The translations under genes and the position numbers were made by a program. This document shows, piece by piece, positions 1-8,959 of a stretch of DNA of 64,000 nucleotides. Origin of the DNA: Oscillospiraceae bacterium (lineage in GTDB: Bacteria > Bacillota > Clostridia > Oscillospirales > Acutalibacteraceae); contig JALCPP010000001.1 in the NCBI GenBank assembly GCA_022650485.1, forward strand, positions 62,001 to 126,000, in the 5' to 3' direction. The notes under the pieces were generated by a model. The model made no database searches. It was not told the DNA's origin and saw only the letters and a program-made list of their open reading frames with translations. The first letter of the stretch is position 1. Every line of letters begins with the position of its first letter.

Positions 1-191
1 ATGCGGGTCGTGTGCTGGTCAATGCGAAACCTGCGCGCGCTTCTTACGATATTAAAGTGGGGGACTTGATTGAGGTTACTCTTGGTTCCCGCAGCATCCG
101 CGTCAAGGTCCTTACCATCAGTGAAACCGTTGGAAAAGGTCAGGCATCCGATCTGTACCAAATTCTTTCGGATGGGTCGGAAGAGCATTAA
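1..191 (+). CDS. rqcP: RqcP/YabO S4-domain RNA-binding protein, 3' end only
   Basis: The frame open from base 3 to the TAA at 189-191 encodes the last 62 residues of an S4-type RNA-binding protein; the start lies outside the window. Visible S4 features are the GRVLVNAKPA turn and the following KVGDLIEV strand. In Bacillus, YabO (RqcP) binds the 50S-peptidyl-tRNA complex and helps RqcH add alanine tails during ribosome quality control. The assignment rests on the S4 fold and on the gene order yabO-yabP-yabQ-divIC-yabR, which matches Bacillus exactly. Another small S4 protein such as an Hsp15 relative is possible but less likely in this context. Confidence 0.8.
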   Translation, partial: AGRVLVNAKPARASYDIKVGDLIEVTLGSRSIRVKVLTISETVGKGQASDLYQILSDGSEEH

Positions 192-249
192 GTATATGTC
201 CCACCGCCTTCGCATACAATTGGAACAGTAAGAAGCGGGAGGGATTTCT

Positions 250-528
250 TTGGCCGAACAGAAAACGGTGAAAACCCCACACAGCCTGATTCTAGAAAAC
301 CGCAGAACGCTTACCGCCACGGGCGTGTCCAATGTTGACAGCTTTGATGATCAGACGGTGGTAGCCTATACCGATTTGGGGGAATTGGTGATCCATGGCG
401 CAAATCTGCACATTGATAAACTGAATATTGATTCGGGGGAATTGACGCTCGACGGAGAAATCACGTCTATGTCTTATTCTGAAAACCGAGCGACAACGGG
501 CGGCTTTTTTGCCCGCCTGTTTAAATAG
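250..528 (+). CDS. yabP: Sporulation protein YabP
   Basis: A 92-residue protein with a TTG start at 250, preceded by a GGGAGGG-type site around 237-243. It has the YabP/YqfC-type core: a short strand-rich domain with LTATGVSNVDSFDDQTVV followed by TDLGELVIHG. YabP is made in the mother cell during sporulation and is needed for spore cortex formation in Bacillus. It sits between rqcP and yabQ, as in Bacillus, and is probably co-transcribed with them. The N-terminal dozen residues are polar and unlikely to be a signal sequence. No sporulation promoter could be recognised in the short gap upstream. Confidence 0.88.
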   Translation: MAEQKTVKTPHSLILENRRTLTATGVSNVDSFDDQTVVAYTDLGELVIHGANLHIDKLNIDSGELTLDGEITSMSYSENRATTGGFFARLFK

Positions 529-542
529 GGGTGTGAGCCGAT

Positions 543-1088
543 TTGATCACACCCGTTCTTTCCTATCAGATTTTTGGCTTTGTTGTTGCGATTGCCGCTG
601 GCTTTTTGCTGGGTGCGCTTTATGACGTGCTTCGAATCTGGCGGGATTTTTTCCATTCCCGGCAGCGTGCTGTCTTTTTTCAAGATTTTTTTTACATGAT
701 TTTATGCGCGTTTTTTTCCTTTTTATTGGCGCTGCCCCTTGGAAGCGGAGCGGTGCGCGTGTATCTTCTGGCAGGCGAAGCAGTGGGCTGGTTTGTTTAT
801 TATTTTACCATAGGGCAGGTAACGGCAATCATTTTTCGTGCAGTTTCTAATTTTTTGTACCGCCATTTTTTTAATCCAGTTGGCGAATTGTTCCGCCGAA
901 TTGTCAAATGGTTTGGCAAAAAAGCGGCCCGAGTTATAAAATTCTTGAAAAAAAAGGCTTCTGGCCTGAAAAAATGCTTGAAACACAAGGCCGAAATAGT
1001 GTATAATCGTCATAATGGATGGGGCAGGAAACGGCGAAAACATAAGGTCGTGCGAAAATATGAAGGTGCTCGAAAGCCAAAAACATAA
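543..1088 (+). CDS. yabQ: Spore cortex biosynthesis protein YabQ
   Basis: A 181-residue membrane protein with a TTG start at 543, 14 bases after yabP. Hydrophobic segments lie at about residues 5-28, 41-65 and 67-95, followed by a strongly basic cytoplasmic tail rich in Lys and Arg. This matches YabQ, a mother-cell protein of the outer forespore membrane required for cortex synthesis in Bacillus. The basic tail is longer than needed for membrane anchoring and has no recognised motif. The 3' end overlaps the following divIC reading frame, which suggests translational coupling. Confidence 0.87.
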   Translation: MITPVLSYQIFGFVVAIAAGFLLGALYDVLRIWRDFFHSRQRAVFFQDFFYMILCAFFSFLLALPLGSGAVRVYLLAGEAVGWFVYYFTIGQVTAIIFRAVSNFLYRHFFNPVGELFRRIVKWFGKKAARVIKFLKKKASGLKKCLKHKAEIVYNRHNGWGRKRRKHKVVRKYEGARKPKT

Positions 1089-1362
1089 AAAGAGTTTTTT
1101 GCTGCGGCTGGCGGTCTTTGCTTTTGCGGCCTATCTGCTTGTTGCCCTTGTAAACCAGCAGATTAAAATTCAGAATAAGCGCCGGGAACTGGAAGCTGCC
1201 AAACAGCAGATCCAGATTCAAGAAATTAAAAATGAGGATTTAAAACATGCATTCAGCACGGGAGCAAACGATGAGAGCGGTTACATTGAGCGAAAAGCCA
1301 GAGAAGAGCTCAATTACGCAAAACCGGGCGAGCGTGTTTTTGTTAATATAGCCGGACATTAA
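1060..1362 (+). CDS. divIC: Septum formation initiator DivIC/FtsB family
   Basis: A bitopic division protein of about 100 residues. A short basic N-terminus precedes one membrane helix (around FLLRLAVFAFAAYLLVALV), then a coiled coil rich in Gln, Glu and Lys, and the family-typical ending with ERKAREELNYAKPGE. DivIC partners FtsL and DivIB in the division complex. I place the start at ATG 1060; an in-frame ATG at 1015 would add 15 polar residues. Both overlap yabQ and neither has a clear ribosome-binding site, so the choice is uncertain and translation may be coupled to yabQ. Confidence 0.85.
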   Translation: MKVLESQKHKKSFLLRLAVFAFAAYLLVALVNQQIKIQNKRRELEAAKQQIQIQEIKNEDLKHAFSTGANDESGYIERKAREELNYAKPGERVFVNIAGH

Positions 1363-1394
1363 ACAGCTCTGTTTAAGGAGGAAATTACTTACAT

Positions 1395-1847
1395 ATGCAG
1401 CTTGAGGTAGGAACAGTTCTGGAGGGGAAGGTTACAGGCATAACGAAATTTGGTGCGTTTGTGGAACTCCCAGGTGGAAAAACCGGGATGGTTCATATTT
1501 CGGAGGTCGCACCTACCTTTGTTAAGGAAATTCGTGACTTTGTGTCGGAAAACCAGATGATTAAGGTTAAAATTCTGAATATTACTCCGGAAGGAAAAAT
1601 CAGCCTTTCCATGAAACGAGTTGCGGAACCCGCCAAACCAAGCGGTGGCGCGGCACCAAGAAGGCGGACCAGACCTGGCAACTACGAATGGCAGCCGAGC
1701 AGAAGAAGTGCGCCTACCAACTTTGAAGACATGCTGTCGAAGTTCAAGCAGACAAGCGATGAAAAAATGCTGGACTTAAAACGGTGCATGGAATCAAAAC
1801 GTGGTGGGTTTTCCAGGCATGGCGGCGGTTCTAATCAGGCAAAATAA
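1395..1847 (+). CDS. yabR: S1 domain RNA-binding protein YabR
   Basis: A 150-residue protein with one S1 RNA-binding domain at about residues 3-75: GTVLEGKVTGITKFGAFVEL, then GMVHISEVA, then ISLSMKRV. A basic, Gly- and Arg-rich tail follows, with a short helix near residue 115. It is preceded by AAGGAGG at 1374-1380 and is the last gene of the rqcP-yabR run, closed by the hairpin at 1865. The family (YabR/GSP13-like) is associated with ribosomes and stress in Bacillus. The exact role here is not shown by the sequence. Confidence 0.88.
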   Translation: MQLEVGTVLEGKVTGITKFGAFVELPGGKTGMVHISEVAPTFVKEIRDFVSENQMIKVKILNITPEGKISLSMKRVAEPAKPSGGAAPRRRTRPGNYEWQPSRRSAPTNFEDMLSKFKQTSDEKMLDLKRCMESKRGGFSRHGGGSNQAK

Positions 1848-1864
1848 AAACTTAATAGAAAAAA

Positions 1865-1891
1865 GCGGAGTGTACGCACTCCGCCTTTTTA
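1865..1891 (+). terminator. Rho-independent terminator after yabR
   Basis: A perfect 8-bp GC-rich stem (GCGGAGTG with CACTCCGC, loop TACG) is followed by a run of five T. It ends the rqcP-yabR transcript just before the ribosome-binding site of the amidohydrolase. Confidence 0.88.
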
Positions 1892-1903
1892 TTGGAGGAA
1901 ATC

Positions 1904-3088
1904 ATGCTAATCAGCAATGCAAATATTCATACGATGACCGGGAAGGTTATCGCGTCCGGTTCCGTCAGAATTTGTGACGGAAAGATCGATACGGTCTGTG
2001 CAGGAAGTCTTGAGCCGCTTCCCGATGAGCGTGTACTGGACCTGCACGGTGCGGGACTGTACCCGGGATTTATCGATGCCCATACACACCTAGGTATGTG
2101 GGAGGACGGCCTTACTTTTGAAGGCGACGACGGAAATGAAGAAACCGATCCCGTTTCCCCGCAGCTGCGCGCTGTGGATGCCATCAACCCGCTGGACCGC
2201 TGCTTTTCAGAAGCCCTTGCCGCGGGGGTGACAACGGTAGTGACCGGGCCTGGCAGCGCAGACCCGATCGGCGGGCAGATGGCCGCAATCAAAACATATG
2301 GCGAACGGATTGACGATATGATCGTTAAAGCGCCGCTTGCCATTAAAATGGCACTGGGAGAAAACCCCAAGACCGTTTATCACGGAAGAAACGAAGCCCC
2401 TTTTACCAGGATGGCGACGGCTTCTCTAATTCGGTCTGAACTTTTCAAGGCACAGCGATACATGGAGGACCTGGAACGGTCAAAATCCGATGAAGAGACA
2501 GACCCGCCGGAATTTGACATGAAATGTGAATCTCTCCTGCCTGTGCTTCGGGGTGAAGTTGAAGTGCATTTTCACGCGCATCGTGCCGATGATATTTACA
2601 CGGCGGTCAGAATTGCGAAGGAATTTAATCTGAACTATGTGGTTGTTCATGGAACGGAAGCTTATCTGATTGTCAATGGCCTGCTTCATGATCAGGTGAG
2701 AGTTCTTGCCGGCCCGATTTTGTGCGACCGCAGTAAACCGGAATTGAAGAATTTGACACCGTCCTGCCCCGGCATTCTTGCAAAAGCCGGAATTGAGACG
2801 GCGATTATTACGGATCATCCGGTGATTCCCATTCAATATCTTCCGCTTTGCGCCGCTCTTGCCGTGCGGGAGGGAATGGACCCGGAGGATGCGCTGCGCG
2901 CGATTACCATCAATCCGGCAAAAATCTGTGGAATTGACGGGCGTGTCGGTACGATTGAAAAGGGGAAGGATGCCGACCTGACGGTGTTTGCTTCCAATCC
3001 ATTGTCTCTGGAGTCAAAACCGCTCTGTGTTATTGTGGGCGGAAACGTGGCTTTTGGCGGCGAAAATGGCGCCAATGCGGCAATTTAA
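1904..3088 (+). CDS. Metal-dependent amidohydrolase (imidazolonepropionase-like)
   Basis: A 394-residue amidohydrolase-superfamily enzyme. It has the N-terminal metal motif DAHTHLG near residue 60, a later metal-binding region VHFHAHRADD near 225, the TDHPVIP strand carrying the catalytic Asp, and a C-terminal small-domain return ending in GTIEKGKDADLTVF. The fold suits hydrolysis of cyclic or linear amides, but the substrate is not evident. The start is ATG 1904 with GGAGG at 1894-1898; an upstream in-frame TTG at 1892 would read through the ribosome-binding site and is rejected. It stands alone between the yabR terminator and hpf. Confidence 0.85.
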   Translation: MLISNANIHTMTGKVIASGSVRICDGKIDTVCAGSLEPLPDERVLDLHGAGLYPGFIDAHTHLGMWEDGLTFEGDDGNEETDPVSPQLRAVDAINPLDRCFSEALAAGVTTVVTGPGSADPIGGQMAAIKTYGERIDDMIVKAPLAIKMALGENPKTVYHGRNEAPFTRMATASLIRSELFKAQRYMEDLERSKSDEETDPPEFDMKCESLLPVLRGEVEVHFHAHRADDIYTAVRIAKEFNLNYVVVHGTEAYLIVNGLLHDQVRVLAGPILCDRSKPELKNLTPSCPGILAKAGIETAIITDHPVIPIQYLPLCAALAVREGMDPEDALRAITINPAKICGIDGRVGTIEKGKDADLTVFASNPLSLESKPLCVIVGGNVAFGGENGANAAI

Positions 3089-3118
3089 TTGTGATCTATT
3101 TCTTTTTCTCGGGGCGTA

Positions 3119-3127
3119 TGTTATAGT
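3119..3127 (+). promoter_or_regulatory. Extended -10 promoter for hpf
   Basis: TGTTATAGT forms an extended -10 element 50 bases before the hpf start. No good -35 box is seen at the expected distance. The position suits hpf, the first gene downstream. Confidence 0.45.
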
Positions 3128-3176
3128 ATAGATAGGGGAATGATTTCCTTTAAAGTACGCTTAAGGAGATGTTGTC

Positions 3177-3713
3177 ATGAAGATCACGATTACCGGCAGA
3201 AAAGTCAGCCTCAGGGATCATTTTAAAGATCTTGCAGCGAAAAAACTTTCGCGTTTCGACCGCATTTTCGATGAAGACGCAGAGGCGAAAGTAGTCGTAA
3301 CCGTACTGAAGAACCGGCAGACCGTAGAAATTACGATCCGGTCCCGCGGAATCTTTTATCGTGCGGAGTCAACAGCAGACGAGATGAACGTCGCGTTGGA
3401 CAACGTGATTGATGCACTTTCCAGGCAGATTCGCAAAAATAAAGCGCGTCTTGAAAAAAGGATCCATATTTCTGCAATCAGCGATACTTTTCAGGAACTT
3501 CCGGAGGATCGGGAAGAAGAACCTGACGAATATAAAGTTGTCCGGACAAAACACTTCTTTGTAAAGCCGATGAGTGTGGAGGAAGCAATCCTTCAGATGA
3601 ATTTACTGGAGCATCAATTCTTTATGTTCCGCAATCAGGAGGACAACCAGATCAATGTGGTTTACCGGCGTAAAGACGGCCGTTATGGGCTTCTGACACC
3701 GGATGGAGAATAA
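3177..3713 (+). CDS. hpf: Long-form ribosome hibernation promoting factor
   Basis: A 178-residue protein with the two-part architecture of long HPF. The N-terminal HPF/RaiA domain covers about residues 1-100 (MKITITGRKVSLRDHF, then KLSRFDRIF). A charged linker follows, then the C-terminal dimerisation domain (about 118-178) with VVRTKHFFVKPMSVEEAILQ and a final NVVYRRKDGRYGLL. Long HPF binds the 30S subunit and pairs two ribosomes into inactive 100S dimers in stationary phase. The start ATG follows AAGGAGATG at 3163. It appears to be a single-gene unit ended by the hairpin at 3756. Confidence 0.95.
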   Translation: MKITITGRKVSLRDHFKDLAAKKLSRFDRIFDEDAEAKVVVTVLKNRQTVEITIRSRGIFYRAESTADEMNVALDNVIDALSRQIRKNKARLEKRIHISAISDTFQELPEDREEEPDEYKVVRTKHFFVKPMSVEEAILQMNLLEHQFFMFRNQEDNQINVVYRRKDGRYGLLTPDGE

Positions 3714-3755
3714 AGACCCACCGAAGAAATAAAAATAAGCGGGAATACGAACAGG

Positions 3756-3786
3756 AAAGGGCTGCAGGGCGCGGCCCTTTCTTTCT
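3756..3786 (+). terminator. Terminator after hpf
   Basis: Stem AAAGGGC with GCCCTTT, an 11-base loop and a T-rich tail CTTTCT, immediately before the ribosome-binding site of the methyltransferase gene. Confidence 0.65.
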
Positions 3787-3799
3787 GAGGAGAGATAAA

Positions 3800-4918
3800 A
3801 TGGAAGATTTTAAATTGGTTTGCCCCTGCATGCTTGGCGTAGAGGGGCTCGTTGCCGATGAACTGCGCCGCATGGGTGCTGAAAAGGTAGAGGCACAGAA
3901 CGGGCGTGTGATTTTTGCCGGTTCCCCCGAAATGCTGGTCCGCGCCAATCTTTGGGTGCGCTGTGGGGAACGAATTCAGATTTTTATGGGTGAGTTTGCG
4001 GCCAGAAGCTTTGAAGAACTGTTTCAGGGTGTGAAGGCATTGCCCTGGGAACGCTGGATCGGCAGACAGGACGCGTTCCCGGTAAAGGGATCAAGCTTGT
4101 CATCCAAACTCGCCAGTGTGCCGGACTGCCAGTCCATTATAAAAAAAGCGGTTGTGGAACGCCTGAAACAGAAGTATGCCGTTCGTTGGTTTGAAGAAAC
4201 GGAAACGAAGTACCAGATCCAATTTTTGATTTTAAAAGACAGGGTCAGCCTGATGATCGACACCTCCGGAGAGGGACTGCACAAGAGGGGCTATCGGGCA
4301 AATTCAATTATTGCGCCGATTAAGGAAACGCTCGCCGCTTCCATGGTATCTCTTTCGCGCGTGCGCAGGGATGCCCATCTGATCGACCCGTTCTGCGGTT
4401 CCGGTACGATTTTGATTGAAGGTGCGATACACGCGAGAAATATGGCGCCCGGTGTTGACCGTCATTTCGCGGCGGAGGAATTTTCCTGCATTGGGAACGA
4501 GGTCTGGACCAGGGAACGGGAGCGTGCAAAAGACATGGAGCGGCGCGATGTGCCGTTTGAGGCTTTTGGTTACGACAATGACCCCGCCGCGGTTCAGCTG
4601 ACTTTGGAAAATGCAAAAAAAGCAGGGGTAGGGGACTGTATTCATGCGGAACAGAGGGACGTTTCCCAGTTCCATGCGGAAGGGGAGTCCGGTTGTGTAA
4701 TTTGTAATCCCCCTTACGGAGAGCGTCTGCTTGACGTCAATCAGGCGCGGGAACTGTACCGTCTGATCGGCAAGTCCTTTGAGCGCAGGCATTTCTGGAG
4801 CTATGCCATTATCAGCCCGGACGATACCTTTGAAGCCTGCTTTGGACGCAAGGCGGATAAACGGAGAAAATTGTATAACGGAATGATTCGCTGCCAGTAT
4901 TATATGTATTTTAAGTAG
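3800..4918 (+). CDS. THUMP-domain RNA methyltransferase (RlmK/L family)
   Basis: A 372-residue class I SAM-dependent RNA methyltransferase. An N-terminal THUMP-type RNA-binding region occupies about residues 50-155. The Rossmann methyltransferase domain follows, with the SAM loop LIDPFCGSGTI near residue 195 and the catalytic ICNPPYGERL motif near 300. NPPY signatures mark N2-guanine or N6-adenine methylation; the family includes the 23S rRNA m2G enzyme RlmL and Bacillus YpsC. The start ATG 3800 follows GAGGAGAG. No RlmK half is present, so only the RlmL-like activity is likely. Confidence 0.87.
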   Translation: MEDFKLVCPCMLGVEGLVADELRRMGAEKVEAQNGRVIFAGSPEMLVRANLWVRCGERIQIFMGEFAARSFEELFQGVKALPWERWIGRQDAFPVKGSSLSSKLASVPDCQSIIKKAVVERLKQKYAVRWFEETETKYQIQFLILKDRVSLMIDTSGEGLHKRGYRANSIIAPIKETLAASMVSLSRVRRDAHLIDPFCGSGTILIEGAIHARNMAPGVDRHFAAEEFSCIGNEVWTRERERAKDMERRDVPFEAFGYDNDPAAVQLTLENAKKAGVGDCIHAEQRDVSQFHAEGESGCVICNPPYGERLLDVNQARELYRLIGKSFERRHFWSYAIISPDDTFEACFGRKADKRRKLYNGMIRCQYYMYFK

Positions 4919-5024
4919 GGAAGAACGCAGAAACGGCGGAAACGGAAGAAATTGAGGATGGACGAAAAGAAATTCGGAGCGGATTTTTCAGGTCTGTTTT
5001 AGTCCATACCAGAGGGGAAAATGG

Positions 5025-5933
5025 ATGCGGTATGTCATGATTGTGAATCCCGCCGCGGGAAAACGAAACGCGGCGGATACGATTTTGCCGGGGGTCCGGC
5101 ATTTTTTTATTGAACAGGGATGTCATCCCATATGTTATCAGACACGGCAGCCCGGGGAGGCGGCCCGGCTGACCCGAAGGGAAGCGGAAAACGGAGATGC
5201 GGTCAGAATTTACGCGTTTGGCGGCGACGGAACCCTTGGGGAGGTAGCTCAGGGCGCAGCAGGAAAAAATAATGTGGAAATCGGAATTTTTCCCTGTGGG
5301 TCAGGCAATGATTATATTAAAAATTTCGGTTTGCCAGAAGATTTTCTTTCACCTCAAAAACAGCTGGCCGGAAGTTCGCGGCCTGTCGATTTGATTCAAA
5401 CGGAACTGGGTGTTTCCATTAATCTGTGTTCGGTTGGAATGGATGCGATGGTGGCATTGTATATGGAGCGCATTAAGCGCCTTCCACTTGTCAGCGGCCC
5501 TGCTGCGTATGATTTGGCACTGCTTCGGGTCCTTCTTGGCCAAATCGGGGAGCATATGAAAATTCGCATTGACGATTCTGAAACATTTACCGGGTGCTTT
5601 ATCTTCGCTCTTGCGGCAAGCGGCAGATTTTACGGCGGGGGTTACTGCGGTGCGCCGCAGGCATTGCCGGACGATGGTCTGCTGGATTTTATTCTGGTTC
5701 GGAAACCGCCGCTTTATAAAATCCCAAAATTAGTTGGAATGTATAAAGCCGGCCGGCATATCGGGGCCAAAGAGTTTCAGGATATTTTGACTTTTCGGCG
5801 CGGAACGAAGATGGAAGTTGTAGCCGAAAAGCCGGTTGCTTCTAATCTGGATGGAGAAGTTTCTTTAATAAAAGCCGCCCGCTTTCAGACTCTTCCTTCA
5901 GCAGTTCGTTTTATTGTGCCGAAAAATGTATGA
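5025..5933 (+). CDS. Diacylglycerol/lipid kinase family protein (LCB5/DgkB-like)
   Basis: A 302-residue lipid kinase of the DAGK catalytic family. It shows IVNPAAGK at the N-terminus, the nucleotide-binding GGDGTLGEV near residue 67, and the conserved PCGSGNDYIKNFG near residue 90. A C-terminal beta-sandwich carries GRFYGGGY and the LDGE motif near residue 280. Members phosphorylate diacylglycerol or related lipids at the membrane. The lipid substrate cannot be read from the sequence. The start ATG 5025 follows GAGGGGAAA. The gene ends about 50 bases before the groE promoter. Confidence 0.9.
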   Translation: MRYVMIVNPAAGKRNAADTILPGVRHFFIEQGCHPICYQTRQPGEAARLTRREAENGDAVRIYAFGGDGTLGEVAQGAAGKNNVEIGIFPCGSGNDYIKNFGLPEDFLSPQKQLAGSSRPVDLIQTELGVSINLCSVGMDAMVALYMERIKRLPLVSGPAAYDLALLRVLLGQIGEHMKIRIDDSETFTGCFIFALAASGRFYGGGYCGAPQALPDDGLLDFILVRKPPLYKIPKLVGMYKAGRHIGAKEFQDILTFRRGTKMEVVAEKPVASNLDGEVSLIKAARFQTLPSAVRFIVPKNV

Positions 5934-5986
5934 TGGTTGGAATTTGTAAATATTTTGTGAAATCCTGTTTTTTCTCAAAAAACCTC

Positions 5987-6015
5987 TTGATTTTTAACGG
6001 GGAAGCAGATAAAAT
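5987..6015 (+). promoter_or_regulatory. Sigma-A promoter of groES-groEL
   Basis: TTGATT at 5987-5992 and TAAAAT at 6010-6015 with 17-bp spacing. Transcription would begin at or just before the CIRCE operator, as in other HrcA-controlled operons. Confidence 0.85.
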
Positions 6016-6019
6016 GATG

Positions 6020-6046
6020 TTAGCACTCAGATGTAATGAGTGCTAA
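6020..6046 (+). promoter_or_regulatory. CIRCE operator (HrcA binding site)
   Basis: A perfect inverted repeat TTAGCACTC-N9-GAGTGCTAA, matching the CIRCE consensus in every arm position. It lies between the promoter and groES, so HrcA should repress groE until heat or other protein stress. hrcA itself is not in the window. Confidence 0.97.
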
Positions 6047-6062
6047 ACGAAACAATGATTAA

Positions 6063-6359
<297 letters not shown>

Positions 6360-6387
6360 AATACAGATTACCTTTTAACAAATATAG

Positions 6388-8043
<1,656 letters not shown>

Positions 8044-8063
8044 TTTCAACAGAAACCGAAAAA

Positions 8064-8098
8064 GAACGGACGCGCAATGCGTGTCCGCTCTTTTTTTC
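8064..8098 (+). terminator. Terminator after groEL
   Basis: A 9-bp stem (CGGACGCGC with GCGTGTCCG, one G-U pair, loop AAT) is followed by CTC and a run of seven T. Confidence 0.9.
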
Positions 8099-8100
8099 TC

Positions 8101-8138
8101 AAAAATAGCAGGGCACCAAACGGTGCCCTGCTATTTTT
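8101..8138. terminator. Perfect 17-bp hairpin, bidirectional terminator
   Basis: Arms 8101-8117 and 8122-8138 are perfectly complementary over 17 bp around an AAAC loop. A5 at the outer left and T5 at the outer right give a U-tail in both directions. It directly follows the groEL terminator, so it is either a second stop for groEL or the end of antisense transcripts entering from the right. Confidence 0.75.
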
Positions 8139-8385
8139 GCTGAGGGGAAATTCTAAAAAATCCCACATGCAAGAAGTCACAATCCCCCAATTTATCAGTC
8201 CATCTTTTCACAACGCAGCAAGGGTTAACGTGTGGGGCGCGGTTCACTGGATTTGCCCCGGGATAAAGGGCTGAAAAGAGTACTGTGCTATGGCTGTTAC
8301 GTTCCATAACACAGCACTTTCAAAAGCAAACACAATTTAGCGTGCTGATTTTTTCCTGTACAAAATCAATGGAAGGAAGTCTAAT
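8139..8385. other. Non-coding gap after groEL
   Basis: No credible coding region. The only structure noticed is an imperfect inverted repeat at about 8280-8316 (TGTGCTATGG with CCATAACACA, one mismatch) around a 10-base loop. It lacks a T-run and has no known motif. Confidence 0.5.
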
Positions 8386-8550
8386 ATGCTTGCATTGCGC
8401 GGTGACTCCGCTGTATATGAAAGCAACTTTCCGTGTGCAAAAGACAGGACGGCGATTCACCGGCAAAAGTCAATGTGCCTGAACAAAGGTGCGGCGGCTT
8501 TATTATTTAAACATCTAAAGCATATTTCTCTGGATGGTTCTGATCAATAA
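8386..8550 (+). CDS. Possible 54-residue small protein
   Basis: An ATG at 8386 is preceded by GGAAGGAAG at about the right distance and opens a 54-codon frame ending at TAA 8548-8550. The product has three Lys/Arg-rich stretches, two Cys and no membrane helix. I do not recognise it. Its last 44 bases overlap the end of the opposite-strand DUF3592-like gene. The frame could be chance; the ribosome-binding site is its only support. Confidence 0.25.
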   Translation: MLALRGDSAVYESNFPCAKDRTAIHRQKSMCLNKGAAALLFKHLKHISLDGSDQ

Positions 8551-8797
8551 AGATCTTAATCGGCTGGCCTGCTTGATATTCGGGAGCCGTCCAATTCACA
8601 AAACTTTTTCCATGATATTCTTTTCCATTCACGCAATAGTTAAAATAGACAAGATGCGGATGACTGCTATCAGTGTTGTCAATACGGAACGCACTTCGAT
8701 TAACGGTGAGCCAATACAGAGCTTTTGAAGCAATGACGGTCCCTGTTACAGGATAACCGCTGGCTATGATTTTCTTTTTTTGTCCCAATAAAAGCAT
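8507..8797 (-). CDS. Small DUF3592-like protein
   Basis: A 96-residue protein with a good start: AAGGGTGAG precedes ATG at 8797, and a sigma-A-type promoter lies just upstream. The sequence has the DUF3592 pattern: a strand GYPVTGTVI, a central LVYFNYCVNGKEYHGKS, and the ending GQPIKIFIDQNHPEKYALD, in which an extracellular or cytosolic beta-sandwich reads like a 'value/position' module. Full DUF3592 proteins usually carry membrane helices; none is seen here, so this is a short or trimmed member. Function is unknown. Confidence 0.65.
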   Translation of the reverse strand: MLLLGQKKKIIASGYPVTGTVIASKALYWLTVNRSAFRIDNTDSSHPHLVYFNYCVNGKEYHGKSFVNWTAPEYQAGQPIKIFIDQNHPEKYALDV

Positions 8798-8835
8798 AAA
8801 CTCACCCTTACTTTGACTTTTTCCTTATATTACCA

Positions 8836-8863
8836 ATTATAACCCTAATATTGATTTTTGCAA
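8836..8863 (-). promoter_or_regulatory. Sigma-A promoter of the DUF3592-like gene
   Basis: On the minus strand, TTGCAA (8858-8863) and TATAAT (8836-8841) are separated by 16 bp. The -10 box ends 38 bases before the ATG. Confidence 0.75.
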
Positions 8864-8890
8864 GACCTGTTTCCAAATATTTCCTTAGCG

Positions 8891-8925
8891 AAAGCCGCCG
8901 AGCCTTAAAAAGGTACGGCGGCTTT
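8891..8925 (-). terminator. Terminator after pepF
   Basis: AAAGCCGCCG and CGGCGGCTTT form a 10-bp stem around a 15-base loop, 35 bases past the pepF stop. The T-tail is short on the minus strand, and its outer A/T pairs would also work from the plus strand. Confidence 0.65.
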
Positions 8926-8959
8926 TGCTGTTTACCGGTTAAATGAAAGAGATAATAAA

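Noticed and set aside
1892-1903. TTG start for the amidohydrolase
   Set aside because: Translation from 1892 would include the Shine-Dalgarno sequence GGAGG as codons; ATG 1904 has this site at the correct distance.
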